A program made the position numbers and the translations under genes. Positions 31,370 to 42,873 of a stretch of DNA of 64,000 nucleotides are shown here, piece by piece. Each line of letters starts with the position of its first letter. Within the stretch, counting starts at the first letter, position 1. Source of the stretch: Pseudomonas sp. MYb327. Its GTDB lineage: Bacteria > Pseudomonadota > Gammaproteobacteria > Pseudomonadales > Pseudomonadaceae. Location: assembly GCF_040438925.1 (NCBI RefSeq), contig NZ_CP159258.1, positions 6,082,501 through 6,146,500 of the forward strand, in the 5' to 3' direction. The notes below the pieces were generated by a model. It was not told the DNA's origin, searched no databases, and saw only the letters and a program-made list of their open reading frames with translations.

Positions 31370-31954
31370 TCAGGCCTTCTGGCTGTGCAGGTTTTTCATC
31401 GCGCGGTTCCATTCACCGGCGAGGATATCCGGCAGCACGCCGAGGGCAAAGTCGATGCTGGCATCGAGTTTTTCCTGTTCGGCGCGTGGCGCACGACCCA
31501 GGACGAAATTTGAAACCATACTGGCGACGCCCGGGTGGCCGATGCCAAGCCGCAGACGGTAGAAAGTATTCTGATTGCCCAGTTGCGCAATGATGTCGCG
31601 CAACCCGTTGTGACCGCCATGGCCGCCGCCCTGTTTGAGCTTGGCGACGCCCGGAGGCAGATCGAGTTCGTCGTGCGCCACGAGGATTTCTTCAGGCTTG
31701 ATGCGGAAGAAGCCAGCGAGAGCCGCTACAGCCTGGCCGCTGCGGTTCATGTACGTGGTGGGAATCAGTAGACGAACATCCTGACCCTGGTGCGAATAGC
31801 GCCCGGTCAGGCCGAAATATTTGCGATCGGCCACAAGGTTGACGCCTTGTGCGTTCGCGATGCGCTCAACAAAAAGGGCCCCTGCGTTATGCCGGGTCTG
31901 TTCGTATTCAGCACCTGGATTTCCCAGGCCAACGATCAGTTTGATGGCAGTCAC
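31370..31954 (-). CDS. pth: Peptidyl-tRNA hydrolase
   Basis: A 194-residue enzyme that frees peptides from stalled peptidyl-tRNA. Motifs: GLGNPG near the N-terminus, catalytic His22 in [16 protein letters not shown] and the [10 protein letters not shown] loop. The start is GTG at 31954; upstream ATG at 31996 would add a Pro/Cys/Arg tail absent from the family. It follows rplY by about 170 bp and precedes ychF, a standard arrangement. Confidence 0.95.
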   Translation of the reverse strand: MTAIKLIVGLGNPGAEYEQTRHNAGALFVERIANAQGVNLVADRKYFGLTGRYSHQGQDVRLLIPTTYMNRSGQAVAALAGFFRIKPEEILVAHDELDLPPGVAKLKQGGGHGGHNGLRDIIAQLGNQNTFYRLRLGIGHPGVASMVSNFVLGRAPRAEQEKLDASIDFALGVLPDILAGEWNRAMKNLHSQKA

Positions 31955-32124
31955 GATAGGGGCCCTTCCTTGGAGTGGTGGATAACATCGCCGCAATCAG
32001 AGAGAGCGGCGAAAGTGGACGAAAAATGCTCATTTACCATGATGTAAACTCCGCGTTCTCGCCCGCTTTCTCGCTACGTTCCAGTCCGCGATGTTACTTG
32101 ATCACTCCGGCTTCACAGAGTGAA

Positions 32125-32724
32125 TTACTCTGCAGCGCCTTCGGTAGCTTCTGGAGCAACACGTGGAGCGTGGACGTTGGCAACAGCCTTGTCATCGCCG
32201 TGTGCCAGAGCCACGAACTCAACGCCTTTAGGGGCTTTGAGGTCAGACAGGTGAATGATCGAGCCGATTTCGGCGTTAGCCAGATCGACTTCGATGAATT
32301 CAGGCAGGTCTTTCGGCAGGCAGGAAACTTCGATTTCCGAAGTTACGTGCGAGATTTCGCCGCCTTTCTTGGTCGGTGCTTCTTCGTTGACGAAGTGCAC
32401 TGGAACGATAGCGGTCAACTTCTGGCCAGCTACTACGCGTACGAAGTCAGCGTGCATCACGTGGCCTTTGGCCGGGTGACGCTGCAGGGCTTTGATCACG
32501 ACGTTCTGCTTGGTGCCACCAACGTTCAGCTCGATGATGTGGCTGTAAGCCGCTTCGTTTTCGAGCAGTTTGGCAACTTCTTTGGCCAGCATGCTGATGG
32601 ATTCAGGGGCTTTTTCGCCACCGTAAACTACAGCTGGAACCAGGCTTGCGAGACGACGCAGGCGGCGGCTCGCACCTTTCCCCAGGTCGGAACGCACTTC
32701 AGCATTCAGAGTAAAATCGTTCAT
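32125..32724 (-). CDS. rplY: 50S ribosomal protein L25/general stress protein Ctc
   Basis: A 199-residue L25 of the long TL5/CTC type: the 5S-rRNA-binding beta-barrel N-domain (about 1-95) plus a C-terminal beta domain (about 95-185) and an Ala/Glu tail. E. coli L25 has only the first domain (94 residues). The start [11 protein letters not shown] at 32724 has TTTGGAG 9 nt upstream. It lies between prs and pth, the common order in gammaproteobacteria. Confidence 0.95.
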   Translation of the reverse strand: MNDFTLNAEVRSDLGKGASRRLRRLASLVPAVVYGGEKAPESISMLAKEVAKLLENEAAYSHIIELNVGGTKQNVVIKALQRHPAKGHVMHADFVRVVAGQKLTAIVPVHFVNEEAPTKKGGEISHVTSEIEVSCLPKDLPEFIEVDLANAEIGSIIHLSDLKAPKGVEFVALAHGDDKAVANVHAPRVAPEATEGAAE

Positions 32725-32789
32725 GTTGTATCTCCAAAATAACCACATTCGCCCCAGCGTTTGCGACCAGCGCTAAAGGCGATATGGGC

Positions 32790-32834
32790 AAAAAAGCCCC
32801 GCCCCGACAGGAATGCCGGGGCGGGGCGCTTTTC
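32790..32834 (-). terminator. Terminator downstream of prs
   Basis: Very GC-rich stem (AAAAAGCCCCGCCCCG with its complement) between prs and rplY, with T-rich ends. It suggests that rplY has its own promoter in the roughly 65 bp before it. Confidence 0.88.
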
Positions 32835-32865
32835 GTCAACGAGATGTTCGAGAAGGGCAGGGCCC

Positions 32866-33807
32866 TTAACGGAACATCGCGCTGATCGATTCTTCATTGC
32901 TGATGCGGCGGACCGCCTCGGCAACTACCGGTGCGATATCCAGTTGACGGATACGCGCACAGGCTTGTGCTGCAGCGGACAGCGGGATGGTGTTGGTCAC
33001 CACCAGCTCGTCCAGCACGGAATTTTCAATGTTTTCGATCGCCCGACCCGACAGCACAGGGTGCGTGCAGTAGGCGAAAACCTTGGCAGCGCCATGCTCT
33101 TTCAAGGCCTTGGCCGCGTGGCACAGGGTGCCGGCGGTATCGACCATGTCATCGACCAGAATACAGGTACGCCCTTCGACATCACCGATGATATGCATCA
33201 CTTCAGAGTGATTGGCTTTCTCACGGCGTTTGTCGATGATCCCGAGATCCACGCCCAGCGACTTGGCAACGGCACGTGCTCGCACGACGCCACCAATGTC
33301 CGGGGACACGATCATCAGGTTTTCGAAGCGCTGATCTTCAATGTCATCCACCAGAACCGGGGAGCCGTAGATGTTATCTACCGGAATATCGAAGAAACCC
33401 TGGATTTGGTCAGCATGCAGATCAACCGTGAGAACACGGTCGATGCCGACTACGGTAAGCATGTCAGCAACGACTTTCGCGCTGATAGCTACACGTGCGG
33501 AGCGCGGACGGCGATCCTGACGGGCATAACCAAAGTAAGGAATAACAGCAGTGATACGAGTAGCCGAGGAGCGGCGGAAGGCATCAGCCATCACTACCAG
33601 TTCCATCAGGTTATCGTTGGTCGGAGCGCAAGTCGGCTGAATAATGAAGACGTCTTTACCGCGAACGTTTTCATTGATCTCGGCTGTAATTTCGCCGTCG
33701 GAGAATTTACCGACAGAGATGTCACCGAGAGGGATATGCAGCTGACGTACGACACGCCGAGCCAGATCGGGGTTAGCGTTCCCCGTAAAGACCATCATCT
33801 TGGACAC
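32866..33807 (-). CDS. prs: Ribose-phosphate pyrophosphokinase
   Basis: A 313-residue PRPP synthetase making PRPP from ribose 5-phosphate and ATP for purine, pyrimidine, histidine, tryptophan and NAD synthesis. Motifs: [14 protein letters not shown], the Mg-binding [14 protein letters not shown] loop and the PRPP-binding [13 protein letters not shown]. It follows tRNA-Gln on the same strand. The same chromosome arm carries upp and hpt, which use PRPP. Confidence 0.96.
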   Translation of the reverse strand: MSKMMVFTGNANPDLARRVVRQLHIPLGDISVGKFSDGEITAEINENVRGKDVFIIQPTCAPTNDNLMELVVMADAFRRSSATRITAVIPYFGYARQDRRPRSARVAISAKVVADMLTVVGIDRVLTVDLHADQIQGFFDIPVDNIYGSPVLVDDIEDQRFENLMIVSPDIGGVVRARAVAKSLGVDLGIIDKRREKANHSEVMHIIGDVEGRTCILVDDMVDTAGTLCHAAKALKEHGAAKVFAYCTHPVLSGRAIENIENSVLDELVVTNTIPLSAAAQACARIRQLDIAPVVAEAVRRISNEESISAMFR

Positions 33808-33852
33808 GCGCAGTACCTAGAGGCTGAGGGTAACCTGGATGAGTATAGAAAA

Positions 33853-33927
33853 TGGCAGGGGCGGCTGGATTCGAACCAACGCATGGCAGGATCAAAACCT
33901 GCTGCCTTACCGCTTGGCGACGCCCCT
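33853..33927 (-). tRNA. tRNA-Gln (anticodon TTG)
   Basis: A 75-nt cloverleaf on the minus strand with encoded CCA. The acceptor AGGGGCG pairs with CGCCCCT; the anticodon loop TTTTGAT gives TTG. It sits between ispE and prs on the same strand, a placement conserved in gammaproteobacteria. Confidence 0.95.
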
Positions 33928-33963
33928 GTATCTGTTGCAACGATTACCCAGTAATCGGTTCCT

Positions 33964-34815
33964 TTAGAGCAGACTTTGAAGCTTGCGATGCAACATCGAA
34001 ATGTTGCTTCCTTTTGCTACAAAACCTGTAAGGGTCTCTGTAAGAAGGGCCGAGACTTTATCAGCTTCAGCTTTGCTTGGGAAGCCCCCAAACACACAAC
34101 TTCCAGTTCCGGTGAGTTTTGCTTCGGTAAATTTACCTAACAAATTCAACGCGTTACGTACCTCTGGATAACGCCTTGCTACTACCGGCAAGCAGTCGTT
34201 TCGACTGTTTCCCTTGGGAACGGGGCGCACTTTAATGGGCGGCGTGTTACGTGTCAACAACGGATCGGAAAAAATTTCTGCCGTACTAACAGATACTTGC
34301 GGCACCAGCACCAGATACCACGGTTCTTCCGGATATTCAGGGGTCAGTTTCTCCCCCACACCCTCAGCGAAAGCCGCGTGTCCGCGCACGAAAACCGGGA
34401 CGTCGGCGCCAAGCGTCAACCCCAGCGCGGCCAGCCGGTCTTCATCCCAGCCCAATTGCCAGAGGTGATTCAGACCCAGCAAGGTCGTCGCGGCATTCGA
34501 ACTGCCGCCACCGATTCCGCCGCCCATGGGCAGGATCTTGTCGATCCAGATATCAATCCCGAGTGAGCAACCGGATTGCTCCTGAAGTTTTTTCGCGGCT
34601 TTGACGATCAGGTTGCTGTCGTGCGGGACACCGTCAAACTCGGTGTGCAGATGAATGACACCGTCATCGCGCACGGCGAAGGTGATCTCGTCGCCGTAGT
34701 CGAGAAATTGAAACAGCGTTTGCAACTCGTGGTACCCGTCTTCACGGCGACCCAGAATGTGCAGCATCAAATTAAGCTTGGCCGGGGAGGGCAGGGTCAG
34801 GCGATTGGCTGGCAT
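33964..34815 (-). CDS. ispE: 4-diphosphocytidyl-2-C-methyl-D-erythritol kinase
   Basis: A 283-residue GHMP kinase of the MEP isoprenoid pathway, phosphorylating CDP-methylerythritol at the 2-OH. Motifs: [12 protein letters not shown] at the N-terminus, the ATP loop [17 protein letters not shown], and [10 protein letters not shown] near the C-terminus. Its ATG follows the lolB stop by one base (TGACATG), so the two are translationally coupled. Confidence 0.95.
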   Translation of the reverse strand: MPANRLTLPSPAKLNLMLHILGRREDGYHELQTLFQFLDYGDEITFAVRDDGVIHLHTEFDGVPHDSNLIVKAAKKLQEQSGCSLGIDIWIDKILPMGGGIGGGSSNAATTLLGLNHLWQLGWDEDRLAALGLTLGADVPVFVRGHAAFAEGVGEKLTPEYPEEPWYLVLVPQVSVSTAEIFSDPLLTRNTPPIKVRPVPKGNSRNDCLPVVARRYPEVRNALNLLGKFTEAKLTGTGSCVFGGFPSKAEADKVSALLTETLTGFVAKGSNISMLHRKLQSLL

Positions 34816-34816
34816 G

Positions 34817-35434
34817 TCATTGACCCAGTTTGCGCGGTTGCCAGGCCTTGATCACCAGCGTGACATCAAGGTCGGTGCCGTGCAGTTTGATTCGCTCGGG
34901 CAGCCAGTAGCCGTTTTGCTCGATGTACGAGGAGTATTCGATCTGCCAGCCGTCCTGCTCAAGATTGGCCAGGCGGCTGTCAGCGTCGAGAGTCAGACGA
35001 CTCTTGCTGTCCGGAGCCGGCAGCCCGCGGACCCACCAGGCCAGATTGGCGACAGGTAGCTTCCAGCCGAGTTGCTCTTCAAGCAGTGCATCCGGGGATT
35101 CGGCTTCATAACGACCCTGGTTGGCGACTTCCAGAGAAACCTTGCCTGGACGTCCGGTCAGGCGTGCCGCGCCGCGACCCAGGGGGCCGGAAAGGCGGAT
35201 GTCGTAGTAATCCTGGCGCTGCAGCCAGAACAGCGTGCCGCTTCCGGAATCCTTTGGCGCACGAATGCCGATCTTGCCGTCGATTTGCCAGCCATCGAGG
35301 TTGGTCAGTTGCTGTTTATGCTCGCGCCATTGGGTGGGATTTCCGTGGCCCTCGACCGATTCGCGGGCACCGAAGCCCGCGCAACCGGCGAGCAGGGTGA
35401 TGAAACTGAAAACGATGATGTGGCGCAAAAACAT
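34817..35434 (-). CDS. lolB: Outer-membrane lipoprotein receptor LolB
   Basis: A 205-residue lipoprotein with signal peptide and lipobox LAGC (Cys18). LolB takes lipoproteins from the periplasmic carrier LolA and inserts them into the outer membrane. The beta-strand pattern and the [14 protein letters not shown] and [10 protein letters not shown] segments fit the family. It precedes ispE, as in E. coli. Confidence 0.92.
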   Translation of the reverse strand: MFLRHIIVFSFITLLAGCAGFGARESVEGHGNPTQWREHKQQLTNLDGWQIDGKIGIRAPKDSGSGTLFWLQRQDYYDIRLSGPLGRGAARLTGRPGKVSLEVANQGRYEAESPDALLEEQLGWKLPVANLAWWVRGLPAPDSKSRLTLDADSRLANLEQDGWQIEYSSYIEQNGYWLPERIKLHGTDLDVTLVIKAWQPRKLGQ

Positions 35435-35438
35435 AATC

Positions 35439-37163
35439 TTAAAGAGTCTCTGATCCGGTCAGGCGCTTGATGGTGCTGCGCAGGGTTGGGCTGTCAGGCT
35501 GTTCCTTGAGGAACTTGCCCCAGATTTGTTTGGCTTCGCGTTGCTTGCCATTGGCCCACAGGACTTCGCCCAGGTGCGCGGCGATTTCCTGATCGGGGAA
35601 GCGCTCCAGCGCCAGGCGCAGGTAACGTTCGGCCTCATCGAGATTGCCCAGGCGGAAATTCACCCAGCCGAGGCTGTCTAGGACCGCCGGGTCTTCCGGA
35701 TTTATCTTGTGCGCCTGTTCGATCAGGGCCTTGGCTTCGGCGTAGCGCGTCGTGCGATCGGAAAGGGTGTAGCCGAGGGCGTTCAACGCCATGGCATTGT
35801 CCGGATCGCGCTTGATGATCAGGCGCAGATCTTTCTCCATTTGCGCCAGATCGTTGCGCTTTTCCGCCTGCATGGCACGGGTGTAGAGCAGATTCAGGTC
35901 GTCCGGGTATTTTTGCAGGGCTTGGTCCAGGACTTGCCACCCCTTGTCTCCCTGTTTGTTGGCGGACAGGGTTTCGGCTTCGATCAGATATAGCTGGATC
36001 GCGTAATCCGGTTGCTCGTCACGTTCTGCCGCCAGCTTGCGCTGGGCTTCGGCCGTCTTGCCGTTGTTCATCAGGATGTCGGCCTGACGCAACTGCGCCG
36101 GCAAGTAATCGTTGCCAGGGCCGACCTGGCCGTATTCGATGAGCGCGCCTTGTGGGTCATTGCGTTCTTCGGCAATGCGACCCAGGTTCAGGTGTGCCGA
36201 ATCCACGTGGCTGTCCCGGGCAATCAAGTCTTCCAGATAACCTTTGGCTTCATCCCAGGCCTTGGCTTCCAGGCATACCAGGGCCAGGGAATAACGCAGT
36301 TCGTCGTCGTCCGGATATTGCTGGACCAGGCTGGAAAATTCGGCTTTGGCGTCGTCCATGCGGTCCTGTTCGACCAGCATGCGCGCGTAAGTCAGGCGCA
36401 GGCGTTTGTCGTCCGGATATTTTTTGATGCTTTTTTGCAGCAGCGGCAAGGCTTCGTCGCCGCGATCGAGGCTTTGCAGCAGACGTGCGCGCAGCAGGAT
36501 TGGAGCAATCTCGCCGTCGTCCGGCGGATTATCTTCCAGCAAGGCCAGTGCGCCTTTCGCGTCGCCATCCTGTTGCATCAATAAGGCCTTGCCGAAAATC
36601 AGCTGACTATTGTTCGGGTGGCGTTGCAGCAGGCGGTCAAAACTTTTCATCAAGCCATCGCGCGTGTCCTGGTCGGTGTCGGCCGCGGACAGGGCGAGAA
36701 AGTCGAAGTGGGTGTCGCCCTTGCCCAGCAGGACTTTCTCCATATAAACCATGGAATCGTCATAGCGCCCGGCACGTGCCAGTTGCACGGCTGCTGCGCG
36801 CTGCGCTTCAAGGTCGTCGGGGGCATTTTTCGCCCAGATCAGCGCGGTATCGAGGGCAGCCTGGTCGGCACCCAGGTACTCGGCAATGCGAAATGCCCGC
36901 TCGGAAATGCCCGGATCCTGGGTATTGACGGCTTGGGTGACATAGTTGTCCAGGGCAATGTCGAAGCGATTGCGCTGACCAGCCAGCTCGGCGCTCAGCA
37001 AGCTGAAGACTGTGTCTTCGCTGAACGAGCTGTATACCTTGGGCTTTTCAGGTGCCGGAGTGCTGCCTTCGACCGGCGACGGGTCGTCCGTCGACACGGG
37101 CGCAAAGGCTTGGCAGCCGCTGAGCAAGACAAAGGCGAGGAGCAACGCGGAAGATCTATTCAT
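35439..37163 (-). CDS. Tetratricopeptide-repeat lipoprotein
   Basis: A 574-residue secreted protein. The N-terminal lipoprotein signal ends LLSGC (Cys17), then a Pro-rich linker, then TPR repeats from about residue 60 to the end. The best repeats lie at 420-560 (for example [19 protein letters not shown] and [20 protein letters not shown]). It heads the TPR-lolB-ispE unit, only 4 bp ahead of lolB. This gene order is constant in pseudomonads, but the role is unproven; periplasmic scaffolding at the outer membrane is plausible. No clear ribosome site before the ATG. Confidence 0.88.
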   Translation of the reverse strand: MNRSSALLLAFVLLSGCQAFAPVSTDDPSPVEGSTPAPEKPKVYSSFSEDTVFSLLSAELAGQRNRFDIALDNYVTQAVNTQDPGISERAFRIAEYLGADQAALDTALIWAKNAPDDLEAQRAAAVQLARAGRYDDSMVYMEKVLLGKGDTHFDFLALSAADTDQDTRDGLMKSFDRLLQRHPNNSQLIFGKALLMQQDGDAKGALALLEDNPPDDGEIAPILLRARLLQSLDRGDEALPLLQKSIKKYPDDKRLRLTYARMLVEQDRMDDAKAEFSSLVQQYPDDDELRYSLALVCLEAKAWDEAKGYLEDLIARDSHVDSAHLNLGRIAEERNDPQGALIEYGQVGPGNDYLPAQLRQADILMNNGKTAEAQRKLAAERDEQPDYAIQLYLIEAETLSANKQGDKGWQVLDQALQKYPDDLNLLYTRAMQAEKRNDLAQMEKDLRLIIKRDPDNAMALNALGYTLSDRTTRYAEAKALIEQAHKINPEDPAVLDSLGWVNFRLGNLDEAERYLRLALERFPDQEIAAHLGEVLWANGKQREAKQIWGKFLKEQPDSPTLRSTIKRLTGSETL

Positions 37164-37364
37164 ATAGGAAGAGGACGACTAACCTGCGGTCGGATCATCA
37201 TGACACAAGCTTTGTGGCAAACATAACCGCCCCGTTATATTCCCGAAACAAGAATGGCTCGCAAGCCGAGGCGTCTCCCATCGGGGCGATAGATATCGAG
37301 TAGTTGTTCTGAATCTGACGAAGTAGGACAATTGCCGGCTTCACGTCACCATCAGCGACTTTGA

Positions 37365-38654
37365 ATGGCCTTCCTTGCACTCGGCATCAACCACAAGACT
37401 GCTTCAGTAGACGTCCGCGAGCGCGTGGCCTTTACCCCTGAGCAGCTGGTGGAGGCCTTGCAGCAGCTCTGCCGACTCACCGACAGCCGCGAAGCTGCGA
37501 TCCTCTCCACCTGCAATCGCAGCGAACTGTATATAGAACAGGATCACCTGTCGGCGGATATCGTGCTGCGCTGGCTGGCCGAATATCATCATTTGAGCCT
37601 CGAAGAGCTGCGCGCGAGCAGTTATGTGCACGAAGATGATGCGGCAGTTCGTCACATGATGCGGGTGGCTTCCGGGCTCGATTCGCTGGTGTTGGGCGAG
37701 CCGCAGATCCTCGGCCAGATGAAATCCGCCTACGCCGTGGCGCGTGAGGCCGGCACCATCGGTCCGCTGCTCGGGCGCCTGTTCCAGGCCACGTTCAATG
37801 CCGCCAAGCAAGTGCGCACCGACACCGCCATTGGTGAAAACCCGGTGTCCGTGGCGTTTGCCGCGGTCAGTCTGGCGAAACAGATTTTCAGCGACTTGCA
37901 ACGCAGTCAGGCCCTGTTGATTGGTGCCGGCGAGACCATCACCCTGGTCGCCCGTCATCTGCATGACTTGGGTGTAAAGCGCATCGTCGTGGCCAACCGC
38001 ACGTTAGAGCGCGCCAGCACACTGGCTGAACAATTCGGCGCGCACGCGGTGCTGCTGTCGGACATTCCGGCTGAACTGGTGCGTAGCGATATCGTCATCA
38101 GTTCCACCGCCAGCCAGTTGCCGATCCTTGGCAAGGGTGCGGTGGAAAGCGCTCTGAAACTGCGCAAGCACAAACCGATTTTCATGGTGGATATTGCCGT
38201 TCCTCGGGATATCGAACCCGAAGTCGGCGAGTTGGACGACGTTTACCTGTATAGCGTCGACGATCTTCACGAAGTGGTCGCCGAAAACCTCAAGAGCCGT
38301 CAGGGTGCCGCGCAAGCGGCCGAAGAGATGGTCTCGGTCGGTGCTGAAGATTTCATGGTGCGCCTGCGTGAATTGGCGGCGGTGGACGTACTCAAGGCCT
38401 ATCGTCAACAAAGCGAACGCTTGCGCGACGAAGAACTGCAAAAGGCCCAGCGCCTGCTGGCCAACGGTACGAGCGCCGAAGAGGTGCTGGTGCAATTGGC
38501 GCGTGGCCTGACCAACAAACTGTTGCACGCACCGAGCGTGCAGTTGAAAAAGCTCTCTGCCGAAGGTCGCCTCGATGCGCTGGCGATGGCTCAGGAACTC
38601 TTCGCCCTCGGTGAGGGCTCATCGGAAAGCTTTTCGGATAAGAAACCGCAATGA
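37365..38654 (+). CDS. hemA: Glutamyl-tRNA reductase
   Basis: A 429-residue enzyme reducing glutamyl-tRNA to glutamate-1-semialdehyde, the first committed step of C5 tetrapyrrole synthesis. The active Cys is in [11 protein letters not shown] (about residue 50), followed by [12 protein letters not shown], an NADPH domain near 190 and a C-terminal dimerisation helix. In E. coli HemA is degraded or haem-inhibited through its N-terminus. The stop overlaps prfA in ATGA. Divergent from the TPR lipoprotein gene. Confidence 0.96.
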   Translation: MAFLALGINHKTASVDVRERVAFTPEQLVEALQQLCRLTDSREAAILSTCNRSELYIEQDHLSADIVLRWLAEYHHLSLEELRASSYVHEDDAAVRHMMRVASGLDSLVLGEPQILGQMKSAYAVAREAGTIGPLLGRLFQATFNAAKQVRTDTAIGENPVSVAFAAVSLAKQIFSDLQRSQALLIGAGETITLVARHLHDLGVKRIVVANRTLERASTLAEQFGAHAVLLSDIPAELVRSDIVISSTASQLPILGKGAVESALKLRKHKPIFMVDIAVPRDIEPEVGELDDVYLYSVDDLHEVVAENLKSRQGAAQAAEEMVSVGAEDFMVRLRELAAVDVLKAYRQQSERLRDEELQKAQRLLANGTSAEEVLVQLARGLTNKLLHAPSVQLKKLSAEGRLDALAMAQELFALGEGSSESFSDKKPQ

Positions 38655-39733
38655 AAGCGTCACTGCTCAATAAGCTGGACATCCTCCAGGACCGTTTCGA
38701 GGAATTGACCGCCTTGCTTGGCGATGGCGAGGTCATTTCCGATCAAAACAAATTCCGCACCTATTCCAAGGAATACGCGGAAGTCGAGCCGATTGTCGAA
38801 ACCTATAAACAGTTGCTGAAAGTGCAGGGTGACCTTGAAGGCGCCCAGGCACTGCTCAAGGATAGCGACCCGGACATGCGTGAAATGGCCGTGGAAGAAG
38901 TCCGCGAAGCCAAGGAACGTCTGGTCGAACTGGAAGCCAATCTGCAACGCATGCTGTTGCCCAAGGACCCTAACGACGGGCGCAACGTGTTCCTCGAAAT
39001 CCGTGCCGGCACCGGTGGTGACGAAGCGGCGATTTTCTCCGGCGACCTCTTCCGCATGTATTCGCGTTACGCCGAGCGTCGCGGCTGGCGGGTGGAGATC
39101 CTCTCGGAAAACGAGGGTGAGCACGGTGGCTATAAAGAAGTCATCGCCCGGGTTGAAGGCGATAACGTCTACGGCAAATTGAAATTCGAATCCGGCGCAC
39201 ACCGCGTACAGCGAGTCCCGGCCACCGAATCCCAAGGTCGCATCCATACCTCGGCCTGCACCGTGGCGGTGTTGCCCGAGCCGGACGAGCAGGAAGCGAT
39301 CGAGATCAACCCGGCGGATTTGCGGATCGATACCTATCGCTCCTCCGGCGCCGGCGGTCAGCACGTCAACAAAACCGACTCGGCGATCCGTATTACGCAC
39401 TTGCCGTCCGGTATTGTCGTGGAATGCCAGGAAGAACGTTCGCAGCACAAAAACCGTGCGCGGGCGATGTCCTGGCTGTCGGCCAAGCTCAACGACCAGC
39501 AGACCAGCGCCGCCGCCAATGCCATCGCCAGCGAGCGTAAATTGCTGGTGGGTTCGGGCGACCGCTCCGAACGTATCCGTACTTATAACTTTGCCCAGGG
39601 CCGGGTCACCGACCATCGGGTCAACCTGACGCTCTATTCCCTCGACGAAATCCTCGCCGGTGGCGTCGATGCGGTGATCGAGCCGTTGTTGGCCGAGTAC
39701 CAGGCCGATCAACTGGCGGCGATAGGTGAGTAA
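38651..39733 (+). CDS. prfA: Peptide chain release factor 1
   Basis: A 360-residue class I release factor reading UAA and UAG. The tripeptide anticodon region PAT (in [14 protein letters not shown]) and the catalytic GGQ ([14 protein letters not shown], near residue 235) are present. The gene lies in the classic hemA-prfA-prmC order, and the next gene encodes the methylase of this GGQ glutamine. Confidence 0.97.
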   Translation: MKASLLNKLDILQDRFEELTALLGDGEVISDQNKFRTYSKEYAEVEPIVETYKQLLKVQGDLEGAQALLKDSDPDMREMAVEEVREAKERLVELEANLQRMLLPKDPNDGRNVFLEIRAGTGGDEAAIFSGDLFRMYSRYAERRGWRVEILSENEGEHGGYKEVIARVEGDNVYGKLKFESGAHRVQRVPATESQGRIHTSACTVAVLPEPDEQEAIEINPADLRIDTYRSSGAGGQHVNKTDSAIRITHLPSGIVVECQEERSQHKNRARAMSWLSAKLNDQQTSAAANAIASERKLLVGSGDRSERIRTYNFAQGRVTDHRVNLTLYSLDEILAGGVDAVIEPLLAEYQADQLAAIGE

Positions 39734-40564
39734 ATGACGATCATTGCCAGTTTGTTGCGCGCCGCCGATTTGCCCGATTCGCCCACGGCCCGTCTGGATG
39801 CCGAATTGTTGCTGGCGTCGGCGTTGGGCAAGTCCCGCAGCTTTCTGCACACCTGGCCGGAGCGCATCGTCCCGAGCGAAGCGGCGTTGATCTTCGCCGA
39901 GTATCTGCAGCGTCGTCGCGGCGGTGAGCCAGTGGCCTACATTCTCGGCCAGCAAGGTTTCTGGAAGCTTGATCTGGAAGTCGCACCGCACACGCTGATC
40001 CCGCGCCCGGACACCGAGTTGCTGGTGGAAGCCGCACTCGAACTGCTACCCGCCACGCCGGGCAAAGTCCTTGACCTCGGCACCGGCAGCGGCGCGATTG
40101 CCCTGGCCCTGGCCAGCGAGCGTCCGGCGTGGAAGGTCACCGCCGTGGATCGCGTGCTGGAAGCCGTGGCTCTGGCCGAACGCAATCGCCAGCGCTTGCA
40201 CCTGAACAACGCCACCGTGCTGAGCAGTCATTGGTTCAGCGCTCTACAAGGACAGCGTTTTCAATTGATCATCAGCAATCCGCCGTACATTGCTGCAGCT
40301 GATCCGCATCTGGTGGAAGGCGATGTGCGCTTCGAACCGGCCAGTGCGTTGGTGGCCGGGGTCGACGGTCTCGACGACCTGCGTTTGATTGTCGCCGAAG
40401 CGCCGGATCATCTCGAGGCCGGTGGCTGGCTGATGCTCGAACACGGTTACGATCAAGCCGAGGCGGTGCGTGATTTGTTGCTGACGCGTGGCTTTGAAGA
40501 GGTTCATAGCCGCACCGACCTCGGCGGTCATCAACGCATCAGTCTGGGACGCTTGCCATGCTGA
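39734..40564 (+). CDS. prmC: Release factor glutamine methyltransferase PrmC
   Basis: A 276-residue SAM-dependent N5-glutamine methyltransferase acting on the GGQ motif of RF1 and RF2. SAM-binding motif LDLGTGSGAIALAL is at about residue 115, and the catalytic NPPY (ISNPPYIAA) near 185. It starts immediately after the prfA stop and overlaps moeB by 7 bp. Confidence 0.96.
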   Translation: MTIIASLLRAADLPDSPTARLDAELLLASALGKSRSFLHTWPERIVPSEAALIFAEYLQRRRGGEPVAYILGQQGFWKLDLEVAPHTLIPRPDTELLVEAALELLPATPGKVLDLGTGSGAIALALASERPAWKVTAVDRVLEAVALAERNRQRLHLNNATVLSSHWFSALQGQRFQLIISNPPYIAAADPHLVEGDVRFEPASALVAGVDGLDDLRLIVAEAPDHLEAGGWLMLEHGYDQAEAVRDLLLTRGFEEVHSRTDLGGHQRISLGRLPC

Positions 40565-41313
40565 GTGATCAGGAATTGCTGCGTTACAGTCGGCAAATTC
40601 TGCTGCACCACGTCGATATCGACGGACAGTTGCGTTTGAAAGAAAGTCGCGTATTGATTGTCGGGCTCGGTGGCTTGGGCGCGCCGGTGGCCTTGTACCT
40701 GGCTGCCGCGGGCATCGGCGAGTTGCACTTGGCGGACTTTGATACGGTCGATCTGACCAACCTGCAACGCCAGATCATTCACGACACCGACAGCGTCGGG
40801 TTGAGCAAGGTCGATTCGGCGATCAAGCGTCTGACGGCGATCAATCCCGAGATTCAACTGATCGCCCATCGCACGGCGCTGGATGAAGATTCTTTGGCGG
40901 CTGCGGTGGCCGCGGTGGATCTGGTGCTCGACTGTTCCGACAATTTCTCGACCCGCGAAGCGGTCAACGCTGCTTGCGTGGCTGCGGCCAAGCCCCTGGT
41001 CAGCGGCGCGGCGATTCGCCTCGAGGGGCAGTTGTCAGTGTTCGATCCGCGTCGTCCGGAGAGTCCGTGCTACCACTGTTTATACGGGCACGGCAGTGAG
41101 GCTGAATTGACCTGCAGCGAAGCCGGAGTGGTGGGGCCGTTGGTAGGCCTGGTCGGCAGCCTGCAAGCCCTTGAAGCGTTGAAGTTGTTGGCGGGTTTTG
41201 GCGAGCCGCTGGTGGGGCGCCTGTTGCTGATCGATGCTTTGGGCACGCGCTTCCGTGAATTGCGGGTCAAGCGCGATCCGGGTTGCAGCGTTTGTGGGCC
41301 GAAGCATGCGTGA
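40558..41313 (+). CDS. moeB: MoeB/ThiF-type adenylyltransferase
   Basis: A 251-residue E1-like enzyme that adenylates the C-terminus of a sulfur carrier (MoaD for molybdopterin, or ThiS). ATP loop [13 protein letters not shown] near residue 38; [10 protein letters not shown] and two zinc CxxC pairs (CYHC and CSVC) follow. No rhodanese domain, as in E. coli MoeB. It is linked to prmC and murI by overlaps. A frameshifted molbindin gene lies elsewhere in the window, but the two are not linked. Confidence 0.93.
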   Translation: MLSDQELLRYSRQILLHHVDIDGQLRLKESRVLIVGLGGLGAPVALYLAAAGIGELHLADFDTVDLTNLQRQIIHDTDSVGLSKVDSAIKRLTAINPEIQLIAHRTALDEDSLAAAVAAVDLVLDCSDNFSTREAVNAACVAAAKPLVSGAAIRLEGQLSVFDPRRPESPCYHCLYGHGSEAELTCSEAGVVGPLVGLVGSLQALEALKLLAGFGEPLVGRLLLIDALGTRFRELRVKRDPGCSVCGPKHA

Positions 41314-42097
41314 AGCGCCGATCGGCGTGTTCGACTCCGGTGTCGGTGGGCTTTCGGTGCTGGCCGAGATCAAGCAGCTGCTGCCCAACGAGTCTTTGTT
41401 ATACGTCGCCGACTGCGGGAACATTCCCTACGGCGAGAAAACCCCGGAATTTATCCGCCAGCGTTGCAGCGTCATGGCCGATTTTTTTCAGAAGCAGGGC
41501 GCCAAAGCCCTGGTACTGGCTTGCAACACCGCCACCGTGGCCGGTGTTGCCGATTTGCGACGGGACTATCCCGAATGGCCCATCGTCGGCATGGAACCTG
41601 CGGTCAAGCCCGCGGCCGCCGCGACCCGTAGCGGTGTGGTCGGCGTGCTGGCCACGACCGGCACGTTGCAGAGTGCCAAGTTCGCCGCCTTGCTCGACCG
41701 TTTCGCCACTGACGTTCGGGTGATCACTCAACCTTGCCCCGGGTTGGTGGAGCACATTGAAAATGGCGATCTGCACAGCCCCGCTTTACGTCAATTGCTG
41801 GCCGGTTATGTCGCGCCGCTACTCGGCGCAGGTGCTGACACCATTATTCTGGGCTGCACTCACTATCCTTTCCTCAAGCCGTTGCTCAAGCAGATGATCC
41901 CGGACGACATCAGTCTCATCGACACTGGCGCGGCTGTCGCACGACAACTTCAGCGTCTTTTGGTCGAGCGCAACTTGCTCGCCGAAGGGCCAGTAAGGGC
42001 CGCGCAATTCTGGACTAGTGCCGATCCGGATCACTTCAGAAATATATTGCCGATCTTGTGGAATACCGCTGGCGATGTGCGAAGCTTTAAAGGTTAG
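41306..42097 (+). CDS. murI: Glutamate racemase
   Basis: A 263-residue enzyme making D-glutamate for peptidoglycan. Catalytic cysteines in LACNTATVA (about residue 74) and [10 protein letters not shown] (about 186); N-terminal [12 protein letters not shown]. The start is ATG at 41306, overlapping the moeB stop by 8 bp. It closes the hemA-prfA-prmC-moeB-murI operon. Confidence 0.95.
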   Translation: MREAPIGVFDSGVGGLSVLAEIKQLLPNESLLYVADCGNIPYGEKTPEFIRQRCSVMADFFQKQGAKALVLACNTATVAGVADLRRDYPEWPIVGMEPAVKPAAAATRSGVVGVLATTGTLQSAKFAALLDRFATDVRVITQPCPGLVEHIENGDLHSPALRQLLAGYVAPLLGAGADTIILGCTHYPFLKPLLKQMIPDDISLIDTGAAVARQLQRLLVERNLLAEGPVRAAQFWTSADPDHFRNILPILWNTAGDVRSFKG

Positions 42098-42215
42098 AAA
42101 AGTCTTGGGGCAAGCGAATAATTGGAGTGAACTTCTGATAAATCGCCGACTTCTATAGCAAGGTGCGTCGAGCATAAAAAAATCAAACGAAATCGTTCGG
42201 AAAAGGAAGTTTCTA

Positions 42216-42734
42216 ATGAAGCGTCTATTCTGTTTGGCCGCGATTGCGGCTGCGTTGATGGGGCATAGTTACACTGCACAAGCGGCAGGCGTGGAGTTCG
42301 CGGTTGGCCAGACCGGTGAATCGACCATGACTTACCGTTTGGGGATGCAATTCGATTGGGACCAGAGTTGGTGGCAGAGCGACGTAGGTCGCCTGACCGG
42401 TTACTGGAGCGGTGCCTACACCTATTGGGACGGTGACGAGAAATCCAGCAATCACAGCCTTTCGTTCTCGCCCGTGTTGGTTTACGAGTTCGCTGGTGAG
42501 AGCGTTAAACCCTATGTCGAACTTGGGGTTGGCGTGGCGCTGTTCGCCAGTACCGAAGTCGAGAACAATGATCTTGGCAGTGCCTTTCAGTTCGAAGACC
42601 GCTTCGGAGTTGGTCTGCGCTTTGCCGGCGGACATGAAGTCGGCATTCGTGCGACGCACTATTCCAACGCCGGGATCACTACGCCGAACGACGGTGTAGA
42701 AAGTTACGCGTTGCACTACACGATGCCGTTGTAA
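42216..42734 (+). CDS. pagL: Lipid A 3-O-deacylase PagL
   Basis: A 172-residue outer-membrane beta-barrel enzyme removing the 3-O-acyl chain from lipid A. A signal peptide of about 22-23 residues ends AQA. The catalytic triad is visible as His148, Ser150 (in THYSNAGI) and Glu162 (in NDGVES). Subtracting the signal gives His126, Ser128 and Glu140, the numbering known for P. aeruginosa PagL. AAGGAAG lies before the ATG. It directly follows murI, the same neighbourhood as in P. aeruginosa. Confidence 0.93.
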   Translation: MKRLFCLAAIAAALMGHSYTAQAAGVEFAVGQTGESTMTYRLGMQFDWDQSWWQSDVGRLTGYWSGAYTYWDGDEKSSNHSLSFSPVLVYEFAGESVKPYVELGVGVALFASTEVENNDLGSAFQFEDRFGVGLRFAGGHEVGIRATHYSNAGITTPNDGVESYALHYTMPL

Positions 42735-42765
42735 GGATTGCTGCCGCAACCATTTGTCATATACC

Positions 42766-42857
42766 TGTAGGAGCGAGCTTGCTCGCGATAGCGGACCCGG
42801 GCTCAACATCGATGTTGACTGACAGGCCGTCATCGCGAGCAAGCTTGTTTCTACAGG
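42766..42857. repeat. REPIN
   Basis: CTGTAGGAGCGAGCTTGCTC faces GAGCAAGCTTGTTTCTACAG across about 45 bp, between convergent pagL and the YkgJ-family gene. Confidence 0.9.
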
Positions 42858-42873
42858 GGTATGTGTTTCTCTT